Positions 1 through 4,764 of a stretch of DNA of 9,996 nt are shown one piece after another (position 1 is the stretch's first letter; each line of letters begins with the position of its first letter). Under the pieces are notes generated by a model. That model was not told where the DNA came from. It saw only the letters and a program-made list of their open reading frames with translations, and searched no databases. Source of the stretch: Euryarchaeota archaeon UBA169 (GTDB lineage Archaea; Thermoplasmatota; Poseidoniia; MGIII; CG-Epi1); NCBI GenBank assembly GCA_002497685.1, contig DAEH01000052.1, positions 1,418 to 11,413 on the forward strand, read 5' to 3'. The translations under genes were made by a program, and so were the position numbers.

Positions 1-371
1 ACTGTAATAACTGCTTTTTCAATATCAACACCTAAATGAGCTTCAGAATCTGCTTTGATTTTTTGAAGTACCATCGCAGATATTTCTTCAGGAGAATATT
101 TTTTCTTTTTGATAGTTACTCTGTGTTTTGTTCCCATCTTTCTTTTAATATGCATTATTGTATTTGCAGGATTCAAAACTGCTTGCCTCTTTGCAGGATC
201 TCCCACAATTCTCTCACCATCCTTGGTAAATGCAACTACGGACGGGAACATTTTCCCTCCAAATGTTGAACCTTCTGCTGAAGGTATGATTACAGGTCTA
301 CCACCTTCAAGATATGCTGCCTCTGAGTTTGTTGTACCCAAATCTATACCAATTATAACTTCTTTTGCCAT
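1..371 (-). CDS. dnaK: Hsp70 chaperone DnaK, N-terminal part (cut by window edge)
   Basis: This is the first 123 codons of an Hsp70 chaperone; the rest lies beyond the left edge. DnaK binds exposed hydrophobic peptides in the cytoplasm in an ATP-driven cycle, with GrpE as nucleotide exchange factor and DnaJ as co-chaperone. Reading from the ATG at 371, the product starts MAKEVIIGIDLGTTNSEAAY, which holds the phosphate-1 motif GIDLGTTNS at residues 8-16. Further motifs are PSAEGS, FPSVVAFT, VGDPAKRQA and NTIMHIKRKMG, all standard for the bacterial-type DnaK ATPase domain. It starts three bases after the grpE stop, so the two are surely co-transcribed from the promoter before grpE. Archaeal DnaK is generally regarded as acquired from bacteria. 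dnaJ may follow outside the window, but that cannot be seen here. Confidence 0.97.
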   Translation of the reverse strand, partial: MAKEVIIGIDLGTTNSEAAYLEGGRPVIIPSAEGSTFGGKMFPSVVAFTKDGERIVGDPAKRQAVLNPANTIMHIKRKMGTKHRVTIKKKKYSPEEISAMVLQKIKADSEAHLGVDIEKAVIT

Positions 372-374
372 TTT

Positions 375-929
375 TTACTCACCTTTCTCTTCTTTTTTTT
401 GTTCTTTTTTTTCTTCTTTCTTAGAAACTACGACCTTCGCAGGTCTTAGTAACTGCCCTTCCAATAAATATCCTGCTTGAATCACATCAACTATTGTATG
501 CGGTTCAATGTCTTCCTTAATTACAGTAGTTAGGGCTTCATGTAAACGGAAATCGAATTGTTCACCTACTGGACTAAATCTTTCAACATTCATCGATTGT
601 AAAAACGATTTAGAAAAATTATGAATTCCTTTCATGCCATCTACTGCGCTGGCAATATCAGGGTACTCTGAATTTGAAGCTTTATCAATTATTTCAATTA
701 CTTCAAGAAAACTGGAGATTGCTAAACCCTTACTCTTTAAATTTTGTTGTTCTCTATCTCTTTCAACTCTTTTCTTATAATTATCTAAATCAGCCATAGA
801 TCTTGCAAATTTGTCTTTCATGTCTTCTAATTCTTCTTTTAGAAGAGACAACTCATCTACAGGTTCTTGTTCAGAAACTGGGCTATTGTCACCCTTCTTT
901 GCGGCTTCAGTATTTTCATCTGAACTCAT
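375..929 (-). CDS. grpE: GrpE nucleotide exchange factor
   Basis: This 184-residue protein releases ADP from DnaK so that the chaperone can reload ATP. Residues 1-25 are acidic and probably disordered. Residues 25-65 are heptad-like and charged, as in the long GrpE coiled coil, and include the typical segment LDNYKKRVERDRE (48-60). The C-terminal beta-wing has the family signature FDFRLHEAL (125-133), then VDVIQAGYLLEGQLLRPAKV (147-166). A Lys/Glu-rich tail (170-184) follows and is unusual in composition but harmless to the family call. The length is normal for GrpE. The start is ATG at 929, with a TATA box 50 bases upstream. dnaK follows after three bases, giving the order grpE-dnaK. Confidence 0.97.
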   Translation of the reverse strand: MSSDENTEAAKKGDNSPVSEQEPVDELSLLKEELEDMKDKFARSMADLDNYKKRVERDREQQNLKSKGLAISSFLEVIEIIDKASNSEYPDIASAVDGMKGIHNFSKSFLQSMNVERFSPVGEQFDFRLHEALTTVIKEDIEPHTIVDVIQAGYLLEGQLLRPAKVVVSKKEEKKEQKKEEKGE

Positions 930-942
930 TAGTTATGAACCT

Positions 943-957
943 GAGGTTGTTAACCTC
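943..957. promoter_or_regulatory. Inverted repeat over the grpE transcription start (candidate operator)
   Basis: The arms GAGGTT (943-948) and AACCTC (952-957) match perfectly, with a 3-base spacer. The site lies between the grpE TATA box and the ATG, and covers the position where transcription should begin (about 956). A repressor bound here would block RNA polymerase, as the archaeal heat-shock regulator Phr does at its own targets. The binding protein is unknown. Six-base arms could also arise by chance. Confidence 0.45.
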
Positions 958-977
958 TAATTCGAGTAAAAAGTCTC

Positions 978-986
978 TATATAAAA
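978..986 (-). promoter_or_regulatory. TATA box for the grpE-dnaK operon
   Basis: On the minus strand this reads TTTTATATA, a strong archaeal TATA match. Its centre is about 53 bases before the grpE ATG, which predicts a transcription start near 956 and a leader of roughly 27 bases. It sits just past the stop codon of the upstream membrane-protein gene, so the chaperone pair has its own promoter. Confidence 0.6.
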
Positions 987-994
987 TTTCTTAA

Positions 995-1393
995 TTACTT
1001 AAGACCAAATTTATTACGAGCTTCAGCTACTCTTTTTCTGTAAACTTTGGGAAGTTGGTATCGTGCGATCTGTTCTATTTCTGTCCAATTTTTCTGAAAT
1101 TCTCTTTTAGAACTGGTACCAATAATTTCTTCAAATCTTTCCATGTAATGTCTGGTTAACCAAAGATAATAAGCTGAAAAACCAAAAATAATAAACCCAA
1201 AAATGAATACAAAAATATCATAATCTCCTATTGCATCTAATATCAAGTTTGGAGCTAGTGAAGAGCTCGAATACCATTCACCCATAATTCCTACATAAAC
1301 CATAAATCCGCTCACTATTGCAAATACCGAGCTTACTGCTAGCATATGCTCTTGCAAAAAGTTGTCTAAATCTTTACGCCACTGACTTGCCAT
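995..1393 (-). CDS. Small two-helix membrane protein, function unknown
   Basis: I do not recognise a function. From the ATG at 1393 the protein has 132 residues. A short charged N-terminus (MASQWRKDLDNF) precedes a hydrophobic helix at about 16-38. A Ser/polar loop follows (41-57), then a second, aromatic-rich helix at 58-80. The C-terminal cytoplasmic-looking part (84-132) is charged and helical, and ends ARYQLPKVYRKRVAEARNKF before GLK. The tail resembles a small archaeal domain of unknown function (possibly DUF3198-like), but this is from memory and uncertain. A TTG at 1432 would add 13 residues. The ATG is preferred because a TATA box sits 23-31 bases before it, implying a leaderless transcript. 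It is divergent from the aminotransferase and lies 66 bases before grpE. Confidence 0.8.
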   Translation of the reverse strand: MASQWRKDLDNFLQEHMLAVSSVFAIVSGFMVYVGIMGEWYSSSSLAPNLILDAIGDYDIFVFIFGFIIFGFSAYYLWLTRHYMERFEEIIGTSSKREFQKNWTEIEQIARYQLPKVYRKRVAEARNKFGLK

Positions 1394-1401
1394 AACATAT
1401 T

Positions 1402-1424
1402 CTATTAATCTATCTGTATAAAGA
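1402..1424. promoter_or_regulatory. Divergent promoter region between membrane protein and aminotransferase
   Basis: Only 47 bases separate the two divergent ATGs. On the minus strand CTTTATACA (1424-1416) is a TATA box that places the start of transcription near 1395, right at the ATG of the membrane protein. On the plus strand CTATTAAT (1402-1409) is a weaker TATA-like box giving a start near 1432, nine bases before the aminotransferase ATG. The two boxes are so close that only one polymerase complex could bind at a time. Confidence 0.4.
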
Positions 1425-1440
1425 TTACGCAAACAATAAA

Positions 1441-2667
1441 ATGACGAGTTTTATTCAAAGTTTAATGAAAATAGCAAAAAGAATGAATCTACTTGGAAGT
1501 GAAACTGCATTCGCAGTATCTGCCGAAGCTGCAAAACTGGGTGCAACAGGCAAAAAAATATTTCCTTTCCACTTAGGTGACATTAACTTATCTACTCCAA
1601 AAAGTGTTATTGAAGCTGCAAAAAAGGCAATTAATGATGGAAAGACTGGATATTGTGCAGCTCCAGGAATATCTGAGCTTAGAGAAGCATTAGCTAAAGA
1701 TGTGGGAAATTCAAGAGGATTAAGCTACGACATAGATAATGTATCGGTGCAGCCTGGTGGGAAACCTAGTATAGGAAAATACATTGCTGCAATGATGGAA
1801 AAGGGAGATTCCGTTCTTTACCCAAATCCAGGATATCCAATCTATGAATCTCAAATCGAATTTTACAAAGGTATCGCGCTACCTTATGGATATGTGAACA
1901 CTTCAGAGGGATTAAAACTAGACTTTAGAGCAATTGAAAAAGGAATCGAGAAAGGGGCAAAGCATATCTTCTATAATAATTACAATAATCCAACAGGCGC
2001 ATCATCGTCTAATGAAGAAATAGAGAAATTAGCAAAATTAGTAATTGATAATGACATGTTTTTGATATCTGATGATGCTTATTTTGACACCTTGTATGAT
2101 GGAAAGCCAAAATCAATAGCAAGCATACCAGGGATGTATGAAAGAACATTAACAATGTACACTTTTTCAAAGAAATTTGCTATGACTGGTTGGAGACTTG
2201 GAGCATCCATAGGGCCAAAAAACATAATTGAGCAAATTAACCGTTTAAATGTTAATATGGAATCCTGTACCACACACTTTGTTCAATACGCGGGATTAGC
2301 TGGTCTTAATGCACCTGAAAAAGAAACTCAAGATATTTTAGATATCTTAAAAATTAGAAGAGACAGACTTGTTGAGATTTTGAACGGAATTAATGGAATA
2401 GAAGCTCATAGTCCTGAAGCTGGATTTTATGTATTTCCAAAAATAACAAATTTACTAGAAAGAACGGGATATAATGATGTTGAAGAATTTAGGAAATCTG
2501 TTCTTAATGAGACTGGAGTTAGTTTTTGCGGAAGACACCATTTTGGTAGACCTCTAGAAAATGAAAGTGATTATTATATTAGATTAGCATTCTCTGGGAT
2601 AAACATCGAAGATTTAGAAGAAGGTATGGCGCTCTTCAGAGAATGGATAGAGAAGAGTACAAAGTAA
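1441..2667 (+). CDS. Class I PLP-dependent aminotransferase (aspartate/alanine type)
   Basis: This 408-residue cytoplasmic enzyme of fold-type I exchanges an amino group between an amino acid and a 2-oxo acid. The PLP Schiff-base lysine is K244 in FSKKFAMTGWRLG (242-254). N183 in NNPTG and D211 with Y214 in SDDAY are the usual cofactor contacts, and R381 in RLAFSG is the expected carboxylate-binding arginine. A GGKPS segment (106-110) near the phosphate-binding region resembles the archaeal/Thermus aspartate aminotransferase group. The exact substrate cannot be read from the sequence; aspartate, alanine or aromatic amino acids are possible. The ATG at 1441 gives a normal length. A second ATG at 1465 (MKIAKRM) is possible. 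The gene ends in TAATG, coupling it to msrA. Confidence 0.92.
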   Translation: MTSFIQSLMKIAKRMNLLGSETAFAVSAEAAKLGATGKKIFPFHLGDINLSTPKSVIEAAKKAINDGKTGYCAAPGISELREALAKDVGNSRGLSYDIDNVSVQPGGKPSIGKYIAAMMEKGDSVLYPNPGYPIYESQIEFYKGIALPYGYVNTSEGLKLDFRAIEKGIEKGAKHIFYNNYNNPTGASSSNEEIEKLAKLVIDNDMFLISDDAYFDTLYDGKPKSIASIPGMYERTLTMYTFSKKFAMTGWRLGASIGPKNIIEQINRLNVNMESCTTHFVQYAGLAGLNAPEKETQDILDILKIRRDRLVEILNGINGIEAHSPEAGFYVFPKITNLLERTGYNDVEEFRKSVLNETGVSFCGRHHFGRPLENESDYYIRLAFSGINIEDLEEGMALFREWIEKSTK

Positions 2668-3119
2668 TGGCAAAGGCGATGTTTGGTGCTGGATGCTTTT
2701 GGGGTGTTGAATATAACTTTTCAAAAATTAAAGGTGTAAATGAAGTGATGTCAGGATATAGTGGAGGGAAAACTCCAAATCCCACCTATGAGATGGTATG
2801 CAATAATAACACCGAACATGCTGAGGTAGTACTTGTTGATTTTAATGAAGAGGAAGTTACATATGAAGAATTACTAGATGCTTTTTGGAAAAAACATGAC
2901 CCTACTACACTGAATAGGCAAGGTCCAGATATAGGGTCACAATATAGATCTGCTATTTTCTATTACAATGATGAACAGAAAGAAGTAGCTAAAGAGTCAC
3001 TACGGAATCTGCAAAAGAAATTAGACCGAGAGATAGTAACTGAAATTACTAAAGTACAAACCTTCTGGAAAGCTGAAGAGTATCATCAAAAATATTTTGA
3101 GAAGCACAGTAGACACTAA
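2667..3119 (+). CDS. msrA: Peptide methionine-(S)-sulfoxide reductase MsrA
   Basis: MsrA repairs oxidised methionine by reducing the S-sulfoxide in proteins or free methionine. The catalytic motif GAGCFWG is at residues 7-13, with Cys10 as the nucleophile. Other family blocks are GYSGGKTPNPTYEMVC (30-45), EHAEVV (50-55), FWKKHDPTTLNRQGPDIGSQ (73-92) and YRSAIFY (93-99). At 150 residues it is a short single-domain form. Its only other cysteine is C45 and the tail lacks the C-terminal resolving cysteines of E. coli MsrA, so reduction probably goes directly through thioredoxin or a similar donor. An ATG at 2643 lies inside the aminotransferase gene. The ATG at 2667, overlapping its stop as TAATG, is preferred because MAKAMFGAGCFWG matches typical MsrA N-termini. 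The 3' end overlaps the convergent ZIP gene by four bases. Confidence 0.95.
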   Translation: MAKAMFGAGCFWGVEYNFSKIKGVNEVMSGYSGGKTPNPTYEMVCNNNTEHAEVVLVDFNEEEVTYEELLDAFWKKHDPTTLNRQGPDIGSQYRSAIFYYNDEQKEVAKESLRNLQKKLDREIVTEITKVQTFWKAEEYHQKYFEKHSRH

Positions 3120-3916
3120 CCAAGTGCTACGTCAAGTACCATCATTATTGTAAAACCAATCATGACACCCATTGTTGCTATATCTCCGTTTTTACCTCGA
3201 TGAGCTTCAGGAACTAACTCTTCTGCAACCACAAAAATCATTGCACCGGCTGCAAATGCCAATGCATAAGGAAGAACTGGAGTCATGTAGATAACTACTG
3301 CAGCCCCTAGAACTGCTGCAAGTGGCTCAACAAGAGCTGATAATTGGCCCCACCAGAAACTTTCTTTTTTAGATAAACCTTCTCTTCTTAGAGGTACAGA
3401 AACTGCAGCACCCTCAGGGAAATTCTGAATACCTATACCAATAGCCAAAGCAATTGCTGCACCAAGGCCATCTCCTGAAGCTGCAGCACCAAAAGCCACA
3501 CCAACAGCTAACCCTTCTGGAACGTTATGTAGAGTTATTGCAGATATTAAGAGCATACTGCGATGCCAAGTCGTCTTGACGCCTTCAACTTCATCATGTG
3601 GTGCCCCAGGATGTAAATGGGGAAGGTAAATATCAATTAATCTCATAGAAATTCCACCTAAAAGAAAGCCAAAAGCAGCTGGTAATACTTTTGAAAGACC
3701 TTCGCCGCTAGTTTGATCTATTGCTGGACCAAGAAGACCAAAACAACTTGCTGCAATCATTACACCTGCTGCAAACCCCAACATTCCATCTAAAACTTTA
3801 CGATTAATGTCTAAGAAAAAAACCAAACCTGCACCAGCTGCAGTCATTCCCCAAGTAAATAATCCTGCAAGTAAAGCTTGCACTATGGGACTCATTGCTT
3901 CAAACCATTCAAACAT
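3116..3916 (-). CDS. ZIP-family metal transporter (ZupT/GufA-like)
   Basis: This is a polytopic membrane carrier for divalent metals, most likely zinc and perhaps iron or manganese, moving them into the cytoplasm. With the ATG at 3916 it has 266 residues and about eight hydrophobic segments, as usual for ZIP proteins. The binuclear metal site is visible as HNVPEG (130-135) in TM4 and QNFPEG (164-169) in TM5, supported by VEP (196-198) and EELVPEAH (232-239). A His-containing loop, PHLHPGAPHDEVEG (99-112), lies between TM3 and TM4, where ZIP proteins often carry a metal-sensing loop. A TTG at 3928 would add four residues. The ATG is preferred because a TATA box sits about 29 bases before it. 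The gene is divergent from rbkR. Metal specificity cannot be read from the sequence. Confidence 0.94.
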   Translation of the reverse strand: MFEWFEAMSPIVQALLAGLFTWGMTAAGAGLVFFLDINRKVLDGMLGFAAGVMIAASCFGLLGPAIDQTSGEGLSKVLPAAFGFLLGGISMRLIDIYLPHLHPGAPHDEVEGVKTTWHRSMLLISAITLHNVPEGLAVGVAFGAAASGDGLGAAIALAIGIGIQNFPEGAAVSVPLRREGLSKKESFWWGQLSALVEPLAAVLGAAVVIYMTPVLPYALAFAAGAMIFVVAEELVPEAHRGKNGDIATMGVMIGFTIMMVLDVALG

Positions 3917-3940
3917 ATATTTTATCAAATAAATAGCTGA

Positions 3941-3949
3941 TATTATAAC
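3941..3949 (-). promoter_or_regulatory. TATA box for the ZIP transporter gene
   Basis: The minus strand reads GTTATAATA, centred near 3945 and about 29 bases before the ATG at 3916. Predicted transcription starts near 3919, giving an almost leaderless mRNA. This spacing supports the ATG at 3916 over the TTG at 3928. Confidence 0.5.
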
Positions 3950-3954
3950 CTTTG

Positions 3955-3976
3955 CATAAAATTTAAATATTTTATG
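3955..3976. promoter_or_regulatory. Inverted repeat with 8-base arms next to the ZIP promoter (candidate operator)
   Basis: CATAAAAT (3955-3962) and ATTTTATG (3969-3976) are perfect inverted arms around a 6-base AT spacer, so 18 of 22 bases are symmetrical. The site ends 6 bases upstream of the ZIP TATA box, where a regulator could help or block TFB/TBP binding. A metal-responsive regulator is a reasonable guess given the gene, but the AT-rich composition raises the odds of a chance palindrome. Confidence 0.4.
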
Positions 3977-3996
3977 AAATACCTATTAATATACAG

Positions 3997-4023
3997 TTTA
4001 GTAATCATAAAATAGTAACTAAA
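3997..4023. promoter_or_regulatory. Inverted repeat around the rbkR TATA box (candidate autoregulatory site)
   Basis: TTTAGT (3997-4002) and ACTAAA (4018-4023) are perfect inverted arms with a partly symmetrical 15-base centre. The TATA-like box CATAAAATAG (4006-4015) lies within that centre and predicts a transcription start near 4036, some 14 bases before the rbkR ATG. A dimer on the arms would cover the TATA box. Archaeal RbkR proteins are known to regulate riboflavin genes and often their own, so RbkR is the natural candidate. A TAGTAA direct repeat (3999-4004 and 4013-4018) is also present. Confidence 0.4.
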
Positions 4024-4049
4024 AAAAATTAAGTTGCAAACGATAATTT

Positions 4050-4733
4050 ATGAGACCTATTCTACTTGAGACTTTAAAAATTTTAGCTCTTCAGGGAGGT
4101 ACAAGACATTCCGTACACATATCTTCAACTGAATTAGCTGAAAAATTAGAAATAAGTCAACAGTCTGCATCCAGACACATTATAAATCTTGAAAAGGAAA
4201 ACTATATTCAAAAAAGCTATGCTCAAGGAGGACAAATTGTTAATATTAATGAGAAAGGTATTGCCATTCTGAGAAAGGAATTTACAGAATACGGATTAAT
4301 CTTTGGAACTGAACGAAATGTCGAAATGCTAGGGACATTAGAAACTGGACTTGGTGAAGGTGGTTATTACATCTCTAAAGGAGGGTACATGAAACAATTC
4401 AACCAAAAATTAAGTTGGGAACCTTACAAAGGAACTTTCAACCTTAGATTAAATGATGATGAAGTACCAAAAATTGAAGCTATGAAAGCTGCTGAAGGAA
4501 TCTTGATTGAAGGATTCGAGGAAGAAGGGCGAACTTTTGGTAAAGCTTGGATTTTTAAATGTACTCTAGAAACTAATAAAGGAGAACTCATTAAGAAATG
4601 TGCAATTATTTCTCCAAAACGTACTCACTACAAAAGAGTTGTAGAAATTATCTCTCCAGTCTTTCTTAGAAAAGAATTAGATGTTAAAGATGGAGATGAA
4701 TTTAAAATAAATGTAGATTTAGGAGATTCTTAA
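4050..4733 (+). CDS. rbkR: RbkR: winged-helix regulator fused to CTP-dependent riboflavin kinase
   Basis: This 227-residue two-domain archaeal protein has an N-terminal winged helix-turn-helix (about 1-85). Its recognition region is STELAEKLEISQQSASRHII (26-45), followed by a wing with GGQIVNINEKG (60-70). The C-terminal part (about 90-224) is the archaeal riboflavin kinase (EC 2.7.1.161), which makes FMN from riboflavin using CTP instead of ATP. Visible motifs are GLGEGGYYISKGGY (100-113), PYKGTFNLRL (125-134) and RTHYKR (191-196). In characterised archaea, RbkR represses or activates riboflavin synthesis and uptake genes as well as making FMN. Length and both domains are complete. It starts at ATG 4050, divergent from the ZIP gene. 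The next gene begins 31 bases after its stop, but with its own TATA box. The flavoprotein operon downstream fits a flavin supply role. Confidence 0.95.
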   Translation: MRPILLETLKILALQGGTRHSVHISSTELAEKLEISQQSASRHIINLEKENYIQKSYAQGGQIVNINEKGIAILRKEFTEYGLIFGTERNVEMLGTLETGLGEGGYYISKGGYMKQFNQKLSWEPYKGTFNLRLNDDEVPKIEAMKAAEGILIEGFEEEGRTFGKAWIFKCTLETNKGELIKKCAIISPKRTHYKRVVEIISPVFLRKELDVKDGDEFKINVDLGDS

Positions 4734-4738
4734 ATATA
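4730..4738 (+). promoter_or_regulatory. TATA box for the oxidoreductase-etfBA operon
   Basis: TTAAATATA overlaps the rbkR stop codon. Its centre is about 31 bases before the ATG at 4765 and predicts a start near 4760, a nearly leaderless transcript. The operon can therefore be expressed separately from rbkR, although read-through is possible. Confidence 0.5.
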
Positions 4739-4764
4739 GCGGGAGCTTAGAATAATATAATACA

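Noticed and set aside
36..480. Plus-strand open frames of 77 and 123 residues
   Set aside because: They lie opposite dnaK and grpE, which have clear family motifs on the minus strand. The plus-strand products are Phe/Ser/Cys-rich shadows with no recognisable motif.
803..994. Plus-strand 63-residue open frame
   Set aside because: It is antisense to the grpE 5' end and its promoter, with Leu/Ser-rich composition typical of a shadow frame.
2643..2666. Upstream ATG of msrA at 2643
   Set aside because: It would add eight residues inside the aminotransferase gene. The TAATG overlap at 2667 and typical MsrA N-termini favour the shorter form.
4021..4028. A-run before rbkR as a possible terminator for the minus strand or a slippage site
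   Set aside because: An eight-base A run is common in this AT-rich intergenic sequence, and no minus-strand gene ends there.
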